Made by a program: the position numbers and the translations under genes. The notes under the pieces were generated by a model. The model was not told where the DNA came from. It worked only from the letters and a program-made list of their open reading frames with translations, and ran no database searches. DNA of 64,000 bases from Arthrobacter sp. PGP41 (lineage in GTDB: Bacteria > Actinomycetota > Actinomycetes > Actinomycetales > Micrococcaceae): contig NZ_CP026514.1 of assembly GCF_002953935.1 (NCBI RefSeq), forward strand, positions 4,092,001 through 4,156,000. The letters are read 5' to 3'. Numbering within the stretch: the first letter of the stretch is position 1; every line of letters begins with the position of its first letter. This document shows, one piece after another, positions 34,139 through 42,788 of this stretch.

Positions 34139-35824
34139 GTGCAGAACTTCCCAGGAGTAGGCGTCAGCCCAGGCCGCGTCATCGGCACCATCCGGCAGAT
34201 GCCCAAACCCATCAGCGAACCTCCCGCCAGCGAGCAGCTGGCGGCGGGGACCACCGCGGAGGAAGCAACCGCAGCCCTGAAGGCGGCCTCCCAGGCCGTG
34301 CACGATGAACTGAAGGACCGCGCCGCCCACGCCATCGGTGATGGAAAGGCCGTCCTGGAGGCAACTGCGCTGATGGCCAAGGACACCATGCTCATCAAGG
34401 GTGCCGCCAAGCTGGTGGCCCGCGGCACGTCCGCCGAGCGCGCCATCTGGGAGTCCGGCTCCTCGGTCTCCGAAATGCTCCACAACCTGGGCGGCTACAT
34501 GGCGGAACGCGCCACTGACGTCCTTGATGTCCGTGCCCGGATTGTCGCTGAGCTGCGTGGAGTGCCCGCACCCGGCATCCCGGCATCCAGCACACCGTTC
34601 GTCCTGGTGGCCGAGGACCTGGCGCCGGCGGACACCGCTACCCTGGACCCCAACAAGGTCCTCGCGCTCGTCACCGCCGGCGGCGGCCCGCAGTCCCACA
34701 CGGCCATCATCGCCCGGTCCCTCGGCCTCCCCGCCGTTGTTGCCGCCGTGGGCGTGGATGAGCTCCCCGACGGCACCGAAGTCTACGTGGACGGCGCCGC
34801 CGGCAACATCACCTCCGAACCTGACGAATCCCTGCGCGCGGCAGCGGAAGCGTGGGCAGCCACGGCTTCCCTGCTGGCCGAGTTCAACGGCACGGGCGCG
34901 ACGGCGGACGGCCACCTGGTGCCGCTGCTCGCCAACGTGGGCGGCGGCAAGGATGCCGAGGCGGCAGCCAAGCTGGGCGCCCAGGGCGTAGGCCTCTTCC
35001 GCACCGAGTTCTGCTTCCTGGAACGTGACACCGAACCCAGCGTTGAAGAGCAGGCCGCGGCCTACAAGAGCGTTTTTGACGCTTTCCCGGGAAAGAAAGT
35101 GGTCCTGCGCACGCTTGACGCCGGGGCCGACAAGCCGCTCCCGTTCCTGACCGACTCCACCGAGCCGAATCCTGCCCTGGGTGTCCGCGGCTACCGCACG
35201 GACTTCACCACCCCCGGCGTCCTGGACCGGCAGCTGGAGGCAATCGCCCTGGCGGAGAAGCAGTCCCAAGCGGACGTCTGGGTCATGGCCCCCATGATTT
35301 CGACGGCGGAAGAGGCTGCCCGGTTTGCCTCCATGTGCGCGGACGCCGGCATCAAGACCCCCGGCGTGATGGTGGAGGTCCCGTCCGCCGCCCTGACCGC
35401 CGAAGCCATCCTTCGGGAAGTTGCCTTCGCCAGCCTCGGCACCAATGACCTCACCCAGTACGCCATGGCCGCAGACCGCCAGCTCGGCCCGCTCGCCAAC
35501 CTCAACACGCCCTGGCAGCCGGCCGTCCTGCGCCTCGTTGGCCTGACAGTCGAAGGGTCCCGCGCGGAAGGAAACAACAAACCCGTGGGCGTGTGCGGTG
35601 AGGCGGCGGCCGACCCTGCCCTCGCCGTCGTCCTTACCGGCCTGGGCGTAAGCACCCTGTCCATGACGGCCCGCTCGCTTGCTGCCGTGGCGGCGGTGCT
35701 GAAAACCGTCACACTCGAGGAAGCCCAGCAGCTGGCGAAACTTGCCTTGTCCGCTCCAAGCGCCACGGAAGCGCGGGCATGGGTCCGGGAGAAGCTGCCG
35801 GTCCTGGAAGAACTCGGCCTCTAG
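34139..35824 (+). CDS. ptsI: PTS enzyme I (phosphoenolpyruvate-protein phosphotransferase)
   Basis: The 561-residue length matches EI. The N-terminal HPr-binding helical part is followed by the phospho-histidine motif GGGPQSHTAIIARSLGLPAVV near 180-200 and the PEP-binding TIM barrel with LRTLDAGADKPL, TNDLTQYAMAADR and the catalytic cysteine in VGVCGEAAADP. It takes phosphate from PEP for HPr. No HPr gene is present in this cluster. The start is GTG at 34139. Confidence 0.95.
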   Translation: MQNFPGVGVSPGRVIGTIRQMPKPISEPPASEQLAAGTTAEEATAALKAASQAVHDELKDRAAHAIGDGKAVLEATALMAKDTMLIKGAAKLVARGTSAERAIWESGSSVSEMLHNLGGYMAERATDVLDVRARIVAELRGVPAPGIPASSTPFVLVAEDLAPADTATLDPNKVLALVTAGGGPQSHTAIIARSLGLPAVVAAVGVDELPDGTEVYVDGAAGNITSEPDESLRAAAEAWAATASLLAEFNGTGATADGHLVPLLANVGGGKDAEAAAKLGAQGVGLFRTEFCFLERDTEPSVEEQAAAYKSVFDAFPGKKVVLRTLDAGADKPLPFLTDSTEPNPALGVRGYRTDFTTPGVLDRQLEAIALAEKQSQADVWVMAPMISTAEEAARFASMCADAGIKTPGVMVEVPSAALTAEAILREVAFASLGTNDLTQYAMAADRQLGPLANLNTPWQPAVLRLVGLTVEGSRAEGNNKPVGVCGEAAADPALAVVLTGLGVSTLSMTARSLAAVAAVLKTVTLEEAQQLAKLALSAPSATEARAWVREKLPVLEELGL

Positions 35825-35848
35825 GGACACCGTCCGGCCCGTGCCGCC

Positions 35849-36631
35849 CTATGCGGTCACGCCGAAACCATCCAGTGCACGAACCCAGCCACTGATGGCC
35901 CGGGCCGCCCTTCCAGGGGCAGTGTGCTGCAGAACGTGGCCCTGGCCCGGGATTTCAGCCACTGTGCCCTGCTGCGCAATGGCCGCGAGGCGTTCGCACC
36001 AGGGGCGGCGCGCAATGGGATCCTTGGCGCCGCGAAGGACCAGGCAGGGTTGGCTGATGCCGGCCAGCCTTTCCTCCATGGGGTATGCCATCATGACCGG
36101 CAGTTCGGTGAGGTACCAGCGCGGCCCGGCCCTGAAGTAGTCGCTGAACACGACGGCGTTCGATGTCAGGCTCTCCCTTAACAGTGCGTCGCGGGTGAGG
36201 GCCAGCGCCTGCCTGGTGACAGTCTTCCTGGGGGAATCCACCACCGGCCCCATCAGGACGGCACCGGCCACCCGGCCGGGTTTCCGGAGCGCCAGTTCCA
36301 CCGCGAACTGCGCGCCCATGGAATGCCCCACAACCACATAGCTGGAAACGCCGGAGTCGGCCAGGACAGCGCCCACGAACTCCGCAAAATCATCGATCTG
36401 GAGCTGGCGGGGCGGCCTTGACGCCTTGCCGAAGCCCGGGAGGTCGAATGTATAGACATCCGCTTCCCTGGCCAGCTCGAGATGCAGCCGGGCCAGGTAC
36501 CGGTGGGAAACTCCGATGCCGTGCAGCAGGACGTAGGCAGGCCGGTTAGGGGCTCCCGCGGGAAGGACTGAGGCGTAAAGCCTGCCCCGAAGCCCGCCCG
36601 CTTCCACATCCCGGCCGCCGCTAAGTTCCAT
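35849..36631 (-). CDS. Alpha/beta hydrolase
   Basis: From ATG 36631 the product is 260 residues. The oxyanion strand VLLHGIGVSH is near 39, the nucleophile elbow VVGHSMGAQFAVELAL near 105 (Ser in GHSMG), and a late IPGQGHVLQHTAP carries the catalytic histidine; LVLRGAKDPI marks the acid strand. It is a cytosolic esterase/lipase-type hydrolase of unknown substrate. The frame is open upstream to 37096, but that extension overlaps the HTH gene and is rejected. It is convergent with ptsI. Confidence 0.88.
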   Translation of the reverse strand: MELSGGRDVEAGGLRGRLYASVLPAGAPNRPAYVLLHGIGVSHRYLARLHLELAREADVYTFDLPGFGKASRPPRQLQIDDFAEFVGAVLADSGVSSYVVVGHSMGAQFAVELALRKPGRVAGAVLMGPVVDSPRKTVTRQALALTRDALLRESLTSNAVVFSDYFRAGPRWYLTELPVMMAYPMEERLAGISQPCLVLRGAKDPIARRPWCERLAAIAQQGTVAEIPGQGHVLQHTAPGRAARAISGWVRALDGFGVTA

Positions 36632-36679
36632 TTGCCGAGCATACCGCCCGGGCGGGGTGGCCGCCGGTAGGCTGGGTGC

Positions 36680-37087
36680 ATGGCACTGATAGCTCCGCGG
36701 ATCACTGGCGCCCTCCCGTCGGAGGATGCTGAGAAGCTGGGCCGGGCGCTTGCGGGCAGCGACGACATCACCGTCTTCGTGGATGGCACGGTCCATCGGC
36801 TGCCGCCACTGGCGAGGGACGCCGTCGTCGATCTCCTGCACCGCTTCAGCCGCGGCGAAGCGGTGACCGTCAGCAGCGTGGAGGACATGCTCACCACGTC
36901 CAAGGCAGCCGAGCTGGCGGGCATTTCCCACACGTACCTGCGCAACATGACGGACCGCGGGGAGATCCCGGTGGAGTACCGCGGCACCCACCGGCGGATT
37001 CCGCGGGCCGCCATAACGGCCTGGTTGGAGAAGCAGAAGAAGGCCGAACAACCTGACGAAGCGAAGGAACCAGGGAACAGCGCCTAG
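36680..37087 (+). CDS. Excisionase/MerR-type HTH protein (orphan antitoxin-like)
   Basis: The 135-residue protein has a strand-rich N-terminus (ITVFVDGTVHRLPPLARDAVVDLLHRFSRGEAVTV) and a C-terminal excisionase-type winged HTH (LTTSKAAELAGISHTYLRNMTDRGEIPVEYRGTHRRIPRAAITAWLEK). This layout matches antitoxins that usually precede a PIN-domain toxin gene. Here only 12 bases separate its stop from the convergent PucR gene, so no toxin follows and it appears to be an orphan. It may still act as a repressor. Confidence 0.78.
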   Translation: MALIAPRITGALPSEDAEKLGRALAGSDDITVFVDGTVHRLPPLARDAVVDLLHRFSRGEAVTVSSVEDMLTTSKAAELAGISHTYLRNMTDRGEIPVEYRGTHRRIPRAAITAWLEKQKKAEQPDEAKEPGNSA

Positions 37088-37099
37088 GTTCTGCACGCC

Positions 37100-38320
37100 T
37101 CAGATGCGTGGCCGGCCCGCCCAGCGGCGCATCTTTAGCGCGGCATGGAGCTCCAGGCGGGGCATCCCTTTGAGCGGATCAACGCCGAGCAGCTGGCGAA
37201 TCCGGCCCAGCCTGTTGTAGATGCTGCTGCGATGCAGGTGGAGCTTGGTGGCCACGTCCTGGACCGAGCCGTCGTTGTCGTACAGGAGTTCCAGGACCGG
37301 AAGCAGCTCCCCGTTGCGGTCGTGGTCCTCAAGCATGCGGAAGTAGACCGAAGCCGAGTCAGCCCAGGCACTCGCGCCTCCGCCAGCGGACGCGAGCAGC
37401 TGGTAGACGCCCGTGGCCCTGCAGTCCACGAGTTCCCCGAGCTGCGGATCCACGGCGGCAGCCTGGGCCGCCAGCTTGGATTGGCGGTACGCCGCGGCGA
37501 GCCCGCGCGGCCGGCCAAAGCCCTCGCTGATGCCCAAAATGATGCGCTGCACCGGACGGCCGGAACGCTTGGCAAGCTCCAGCTGGTAGTGGACCAGCAC
37601 CTGGGCGTGGTTGGCCCGGCCGGACAATTCGCGGAACAGCACAACGGAATGGGTGTCCGTGCCGGCGCTGAACAGGGCGGAGTCGACGCCGATGGTCGCC
37701 TGGAGCGCGGCAGAGCGGTGGATGAGGGTGGAGGCGATGGGGTCGGATCCGCCGGCCCAGCCATCGGCGTCGAGCACTGTCACCACCTGCCAGGGACCGC
37801 GGCCCTGGATTTCCTTCCAGCCTGCAATGGCGGCCACGGCGTTGGGCTCGCCGGAGCAGGCGGCCAGGAACTCCCGTTCACGCCCCCGCCGGAATTCGGA
37901 CTCGGCCGTGTTCGAATCGAGCAGGAGCCCTGACAACGTTTCAAGCTCGTGGTTGACGGCCGGCAACTGGGTGAGGATCGCGGTCGGATTCTCATCGGCG
38001 GAGTCCTGCTGCACCCACAGGTACCCCACCCGGAAGCCGCGCACCATCAGCGGAACGCACACCCGGCCCAGCATGCCCAGGTCCTGGTTGGCCGGCACCA
38101 CCACCGGACGGACGGCGGTGGCAATGCCGTGCGAGAGCTGCCAGGCGCTGACGTCGGCCGGCACTTTCTTGCTCAGCAGGAAGTTCACCCGCACCCGGTC
38201 CGCGTGGGACTGGTTGGAGCTGTAGGCCAGCAGCACCCCGTCCAGATCCTCCAGTGACAGGCCACGGCCCAACTTCTGCGCCACCTGTTCAACCAGCTGT
38301 TCCACACCCTGCTGCTGCAT
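37100..38320 (-). CDS. PucR/CdaR-family transcriptional regulator
   Basis: The 406-residue protein ends in the PucR C-terminal HTH ([38 protein letters not shown] near 350-386) and has a central GGDEF-like degenerate domain and an N-terminal sensor part typical of the CdaR/PucR group. It is divergent from alanine dehydrogenase, and regulators of this type commonly activate ald in Micrococcaceae and mycobacteria, so alanine or nitrogen sensing is likely. The inference rests on neighbourhood. Confidence 0.9.
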   Translation of the reverse strand: MQQQGVEQLVEQVAQKLGRGLSLEDLDGVLLAYSSNQSHADRVRVNFLLSKKVPADVSAWQLSHGIATAVRPVVVPANQDLGMLGRVCVPLMVRGFRVGYLWVQQDSADENPTAILTQLPAVNHELETLSGLLLDSNTAESEFRRGREREFLAACSGEPNAVAAIAGWKEIQGRGPWQVVTVLDADGWAGGSDPIASTLIHRSAALQATIGVDSALFSAGTDTHSVVLFRELSGRANHAQVLVHYQLELAKRSGRPVQRIILGISEGFGRPRGLAAAYRQSKLAAQAAAVDPQLGELVDCRATGVYQLLASAGGGASAWADSASVYFRMLEDHDRNGELLPVLELLYDNDGSVQDVATKLHLHRSSIYNRLGRIRQLLGVDPLKGMPRLELHAALKMRRWAGRPRI

Positions 38321-38405
38321 GGGCCAACATTACTGCCTGGGCGGCTTCCGGGACGAACGGACACGAGGCGACACCTGCCGCCCTGCGGCTCGACAAATGT
38401 CCAGC

Positions 38406-38441
38406 ACGAACCGGCAAAAACCCCGGAATGACGCGGTTCGT
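38406..38441. promoter_or_regulatory. Inverted repeat in pucR-ald promoter region
   Basis: ACGAACCG (38406-38413) and CGGTTCGT (38434-38441) are perfect inverted copies 20 bases apart, in the 233-base divergent region. The spacing, about three helical turns between centres, could suit a dimeric regulator such as PucR binding on one DNA face. Confidence 0.45.
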
Positions 38442-38553
38442 TTTCGGGCCGCCGCTCGCTTTCATGTCAGCTGGCTCACAACCGGATTTATCGTTGATAC
38501 ACGAAATCCTTCCGCACTTTCCGGCGTACCAAGCCGAGAACCTGGAGCCCACG

Positions 38554-39672
38554 ATGATCATCGGCGTCCCTAAAGAAATCAAGAACAACGAGTTCCGGGT
38601 GGCCATCACCGCCGCCGGTGTCCACGAGTTCCGCAGCAACGGCCACACCGTCCTGGTGGAGCGCGGCGCGGGGCTGGGCTCCGGCATCACCGACGAGGAA
38701 TACTCCATCGCCGGCGCCGAAATCGTCAATGAAGCCGACGACGTGTGGGCCCGCGCCGACATGGTCATGAAGGTCAAGGAGCCCATCAAGGCCGAGTACC
38801 ACCGCTTCCGCAAGGGCCTGATCCTTTTCACCTACCTCCACCTGGCCGCCGAGCCCGAACTCACCCGCGAGCTCATCAACTCCGGCGTCACCGCCATCGC
38901 CTACGAAACCGTCCAGGAAGGCCGCACCCTTCCGTTGCTCGCCCCCATGTCAGAGGTTGCGGGCCGGCTTTCCGTGCAGGTGGGCGCCGCGTCCCTGATG
39001 GCACCCGCCGGCGGAAAGGGCGTGCTGCTCGGCGGCGTTCCCGGCGTCCGGCCCGCCAAGGTAGTTGTCCTGGGCGCGGGCGTTGCCGGCACGAACGCCG
39101 CAGCCATGGCACTGGGCCTGGGCGCCGACGTCACCATCATGGACATCAACATCAACCGGCTGCGCGAACTGGACGCCCAGTACCAGGGCCGGCTCAAGAC
39201 CGTGGCATCCAACAAGTACGAGATCGAGAAGTCCGTGGTGGACGCCGACCTGGTGATCGGCTCCGTCCTGATCCCCGGCGCCAAAGCCCCCAAGCTCGTC
39301 ACCAATGACCTCGTGGCCCGCATGAAGCCCGGCTCAGTCCTGGTGGACATCGCCGTGGACCAGGGCGGCTGCTTCGAGGACACACACCCCACCACGCACC
39401 AGGAACCCACCTACAAGGTGCACAACACCATCTTCTACTGCGTAGCCAACATGCCCGGCGCCGTACCCAACACCTCCACCTACGCGCTGACCAACGTCAC
39501 CCTGCGCTACGCGGTGTCCCTCGCCAACCTGGGCGTCAAGGCAGCCTTCGACCGCGACCCCGCCCTGGCCGCAGGCCTGAACATCGCCGCCGGCCACGTG
39601 GCACACCACTCCGTGTCCGAGGCACACAACCTGCCGCTCGTCGCCGACTGGCACGAACTGGTTTCGGCTTAA
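38554..39672 (+). CDS. ald: Alanine dehydrogenase
   Basis: From ATG 38554 (GGAG upstream) the product has 372 residues, the usual length. It starts [17 protein letters not shown] and contains the pyruvate/alanine site [10 protein letters not shown], and the Rossmann motif [21 protein letters not shown] near 170-190. It reversibly deaminates L-alanine to pyruvate with NAD. The frame is open upstream to 38254 but overlaps pucR, and the extension is unlike the family. A large palindrome follows the stop. Confidence 0.95.
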   Translation: MIIGVPKEIKNNEFRVAITAAGVHEFRSNGHTVLVERGAGLGSGITDEEYSIAGAEIVNEADDVWARADMVMKVKEPIKAEYHRFRKGLILFTYLHLAAEPELTRELINSGVTAIAYETVQEGRTLPLLAPMSEVAGRLSVQVGAASLMAPAGGKGVLLGGVPGVRPAKVVVLGAGVAGTNAAAMALGLGADVTIMDININRLRELDAQYQGRLKTVASNKYEIEKSVVDADLVIGSVLIPGAKAPKLVTNDLVARMKPGSVLVDIAVDQGGCFEDTHPTTHQEPTYKVHNTIFYCVANMPGAVPNTSTYALTNVTLRYAVSLANLGVKAAFDRDPALAAGLNIAAGHVAHHSVSEAHNLPLVADWHELVSA

Positions 39673-39678
39673 GTAGTC

Positions 39679-39740
39679 CATCGATTGCTCCGTACGCGTC
39701 GTTTTGAACCCCCTGAACGACACTTACGGAGCAATCGATG
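39679..39740. terminator. Long cruciform/bidirectional terminator between ald and oxidoreductase
   Basis: A perfect 16-base inverted repeat (39679-39694 with 39725-39740) extends inward through a two-mismatch step into GTCGTT/AACGAC, giving about 24-base arms around a 12-base loop TTGAACCCCCTG. It sits between two convergent genes and abuts the oxidoreductase stop. It may serve as a terminator or be a dispersed palindromic repeat. Confidence 0.65.
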
Positions 39741-39741
39741 C

Positions 39742-40806
39742 TTAATGCGCGAGCTTTCGTGCTTCTTCTATTAGTTTGAGTGCCTCGACGGCCTCTTCCG
39801 GCTTGACCGGGAGGGGCTTGGGGGACGTCGCTCCGCCGTCGAGGATTTTGTCCGCGAGGATACGGTAGAACTCGGGGTAGGCGCCGCGTTCGGTGGGCAG
39901 GGCGTCGAGGTGGCCATCGCGGCCCAGCAGTCCTGCCCATTCCGGCGCCTCCTCCCCGTATTCGGCGTCCAACGGGCTGCCTCCCGCTGCGATGTACGGC
40001 TCCTGCGGGTCCACGCCTTTCTTCGTGAATCCGCCAACGGAACCCAGCACCCGGAACCGCGGTCCCTGCTGGGCGCACATCATGTTCATGGTCAGGTGGC
40101 TCAAAACACCGGATTCGTGCCGAAGTACCAGGAACACGTCGTCGTCCGCCCTCTCGTCCGACCTGCGTGCCTTCAACTCTGCGTGGACCACGGAGGCCGG
40201 GCCAAAGAGCTGGAGCGCCTGGTCGATCAGGTGGCTGCCCAGATCGAACAGCGTACCGCCGCCCTCCGCCGCGGTGGCGCGCGCCTTCCAGGCCTTCGCG
40301 ATGGCCGGGGACCACCGCTCGAAGCGGGACTCGAACCGCGTGACCTTGCCCAGCGCGTCAGCGGACAGGAGTTTTTGCACCGTCAGGAAGTCGCCGTCCC
40401 ACCGCCGGTTCTGGAATACCGTCAGGAGCCGCCCCAGCTCCTCGGCCAGCGTGGTCAACTCCTGGCCTTGTCCACTCGTCACGGCGAACGGCTTGTCCAC
40501 CACTACATCCACGCCTGCCTCCAGGGCCGCCTTGGCCAAGGGATAGTGGGTAGCCGGCGGTGTTCCCAGGACCACGAGGTCCACCTCATCCGCGCGGGCA
40601 AGGACCGCCTGGCCATCCGGTACTGTCCGCACCCCCGGATACCGGGCGGTGGCCGCGGCGTCCCTGCCGGGGTTGGAGGTGGCGATGAGATCCAGCGAAT
40701 AGCGGGGGTCCGCCGCTATCAGGGGGGCGTGGAACACGCTTCCGGAAAGCCCGAACCCCACGACGGCGGTACGGATGGTGCGCTGTGAAGCTTGGTCCCC
40801 GGTCAT
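39742..40806 (-). CDS. Gfo/Idh/MocA-family oxidoreductase
   Basis: The 354-residue protein begins with a Rossmann motif (AVVGFGLSGSVFHAPLIAADPR) and has the conserved EKP-type lysine as DKPFAVTSGQG near 98-108, followed by VFQNRRWDGDFLTVQKLL. These resemble the actinobacterial YdgJ-like group of sugar/inositol NAD(P)-dependent dehydrogenases. Substrate unknown. It is convergent with ald. Confidence 0.92.
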   Translation of the reverse strand: MTGDQASQRTIRTAVVGFGLSGSVFHAPLIAADPRYSLDLIATSNPGRDAAATARYPGVRTVPDGQAVLARADEVDLVVLGTPPATHYPLAKAALEAGVDVVVDKPFAVTSGQGQELTTLAEELGRLLTVFQNRRWDGDFLTVQKLLSADALGKVTRFESRFERWSPAIAKAWKARATAAEGGGTLFDLGSHLIDQALQLFGPASVVHAELKARRSDERADDDVFLVLRHESGVLSHLTMNMMCAQQGPRFRVLGSVGGFTKKGVDPQEPYIAAGGSPLDAEYGEEAPEWAGLLGRDGHLDALPTERGAYPEFYRILADKILDGGATSPKPLPVKPEEAVEALKLIEEARKLAH

Positions 40807-40855
40807 GGTCCTACGCTACTCCCGCCAGGCTTGGTTGCGCGGCGCCGAAATGGGG

Positions 40856-40940
40856 GCGTTAGGTGAGAGAGCGTTCCAAGGAAACCCACGTTAAGTGAGA
40901 GAGCGTTCCAAGGAAACCCACGTTAAGTGAGAGAGCGTTG
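40856..40940. repeat. 32-bp-period tandem repeat array, locus B
   Basis: Two full 32-base units (40857-40888 and 40889-40920) and a partial third carry the core ACGTTAAGTGAGAGAGCGT (40888-40906 and 40920-40938; first copy 40856-40874 with two differences), separated by TCCAAGGAAACCC. The core is the reverse complement of the locus A core. Array B lies between the oxidoreductase start and the end of the peptide ABC operon. Confidence 0.9.
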
Positions 40941-40957
40941 AGGGGCCGGGCAGACGG

Positions 40958-40998
40958 CGAAGGCCGGCACCCATGTCCCCAGGGAGTGCCGGCCTTCG
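40958..40998 (-). terminator. Terminator hairpin after peptide ABC operon
   Basis: A perfect 13-bp stem (40958-40970 with 40986-40998) with a 15-base loop lies 18 bases past the substrate-binding protein stop. It probably ends the operon transcript. Confidence 0.7.
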
Positions 40999-41015
40999 CT
41001 ATAGAGCGGGCAGCG

Positions 41016-42734
41016 CTACTTCTTTTCCCAGCCGAGGGTGGTCCAGTCCGGAACCTGCGAAAGGCTCTGGAACAGGGACGGGCCGTAGTTGGCCAGGCCG
41101 GTGCGGACGAAGGAGATCTGCGGGCCGTTCATGACCACGCCCATGGAGTAGTACTTCGCCATGTGCTCCTTCTCCACGTCCATGGCCGCCTTGTTGCGCT
41201 TGGCGTTGTCCTCGATGGACGCCAGGTCCGCGATCTTCTTGTCCAGCTCGGCGTCGCCCAGCTGGTTTTCGTTGGTCTTGGAGTCGTAGTACTGCTTGAC
41301 GGCGGACGTGGCGTCCGCGCCAACCGTGTAACCGGAAACGCTCATGTCGAACTCACGGGCACCCAGGACCTTGCCGAAGTCGGCAGAAGCGCGCTGGTCG
41401 ATGCCAACATCCATGCCGCCGGCCTGGAGCTGCTTCTGCAGTGTCTGGGTGAAGGCGAGGGTGGTGGGGTCGTCACCGAAGTTGCTGATCTTGAAGGCGG
41501 CGGGCTTGCCGTCCTTCTCCATGATGCCGTTGGCGTTCGCCTTGTAGCCGGCGTCGGTCAGGACCTTCTTGGCGGCATCCGGACCGGTTTCCTTCACGGG
41601 GTAGTTGTCCTGGTAGTACTCGGAGAAAGGCAGCAGCATCATGGAGCCGGAGCTGGGCTCTTCCCAGTTCAGGCCGTTGAAGCGGACCTTGCGGAGGGCT
41701 TCGCGGTCGACGGCGGCGAAGATCGCCTTGCGGACAGCCACATCGGTGATGCGCTGGGCGTTGAGGTTCATGCCGCCGGCAAACAGGCGCTGCCCGCGGC
41801 GGACCTCGGAGTCCTTGGTGCCGTCAAGCTGCTTGTAGAGCGAGATGGTGTTGGCGGACATGGCGTCGATCTCGCCGTTCTTGAAGGCAGCGATCTGGGC
41901 ACTGGTCTCAAGCTGGCGGAACACCACGTTCTCCAGGACCGGCTTGTTGCCCCACCACTTCTCGTTGGGAACCAGGGTGACGGTCTTGGCTGCGGTGTCG
42001 TACTGGTCCAGCTTGAACGGGCCGGCCATCCACTCCGGGTGCAGTTCGCCGTTGAAGCCCTCGTTGAAGACTTCGGGGCTGTTCACGGCGGGATGGATCA
42101 GGCCGAAGAACAGGTCCTCCAGCGGGTACACCGGCTGGCTGGTCTTGACGATGATTTCCTTGTCGCTGCTGCCGGCCTCGACGGACTCAACAAACTCGTA
42201 CGATCCCGAGGAGACGATGTCGTAGCCGGCATCCGGGCTCTTGAGGATGTTCCAGGTGTTCTGGAAGGCCTTGATGTCGATGGGGGTGCCGTCGTTGTAG
42301 GTGGCCTTCTCGTTCACCTTGATGGTGATGGTTTGCTTGCCGTCCTTGACTTCGTTCTTGACGTCCTCGCAGAAGTCCTTGTTGGGGGTCGCCTTGCCCT
42401 CGAAGTCGACTTTCCAGCAGCCGCCGATGCCGCCGCTGTTCACGGCCACCGGGTTCATCGGAATCTGCAGCGCGGAGTTGTCCGCACTGTTGCCGTTGTT
42501 GGAGAATCCGTTGAAATCCGGGCCGATGTTGCCCAGCGGAAGCGTGACCTTGCCGCCCTGTTCAAGATCGGCTGCCGGCTTCTCATTGATGCTGATGAGC
42601 TTGGAGAGGTCGCTGCCTGCCTCCTGGCCCTTGGCCGTTTCCGGCCCGGTGGACCCGCCACCGCCGCCGCAGGCCGTCAGCGCCAGAGCTGCGGCAATGG
42701 CCGCCGCTCCGCCGATCCTGTTCAGATTCCTCAT
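41016..42734 (-). CDS. Oligopeptide ABC transporter substrate-binding lipoprotein
   Basis: The 572-residue precursor has a lipoprotein signal with lipobox ALTAC (Cys near residue 22) followed by a glycine-rich tether. The rest matches family 5 extracellular solute-binding proteins (NEKATYNDGTPIDIKAFQNTWN near 165-185). It would bind peptides at the outer face of the membrane and feed the permeases encoded upstream in the same operon, where it is the last gene. AAGGGA precedes the ATG. Confidence 0.93.
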   Translation of the reverse strand: MRNLNRIGGAAAIAAALALTACGGGGGSTGPETAKGQEAGSDLSKLISINEKPAADLEQGGKVTLPLGNIGPDFNGFSNNGNSADNSALQIPMNPVAVNSGGIGGCWKVDFEGKATPNKDFCEDVKNEVKDGKQTITIKVNEKATYNDGTPIDIKAFQNTWNILKSPDAGYDIVSSGSYEFVESVEAGSSDKEIIVKTSQPVYPLEDLFFGLIHPAVNSPEVFNEGFNGELHPEWMAGPFKLDQYDTAAKTVTLVPNEKWWGNKPVLENVVFRQLETSAQIAAFKNGEIDAMSANTISLYKQLDGTKDSEVRRGQRLFAGGMNLNAQRITDVAVRKAIFAAVDREALRKVRFNGLNWEEPSSGSMMLLPFSEYYQDNYPVKETGPDAAKKVLTDAGYKANANGIMEKDGKPAAFKISNFGDDPTTLAFTQTLQKQLQAGGMDVGIDQRASADFGKVLGAREFDMSVSGYTVGADATSAVKQYYDSKTNENQLGDAELDKKIADLASIEDNAKRNKAAMDVEKEHMAKYYSMGVVMNGPQISFVRTGLANYGPSLFQSLSQVPDWTTLGWEKK

Positions 42735-42788
42735 GGTGTTCCCTTCGTTGTTGCGAGTGGTGGTGCTGGTGATGGGTCGGTAAAAAAC

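Noticed and set aside
34139-35830. Minus-strand 564-codon frame opposite ptsI
   Set aside because: Antisense to an intact enzyme I with all catalytic motifs.
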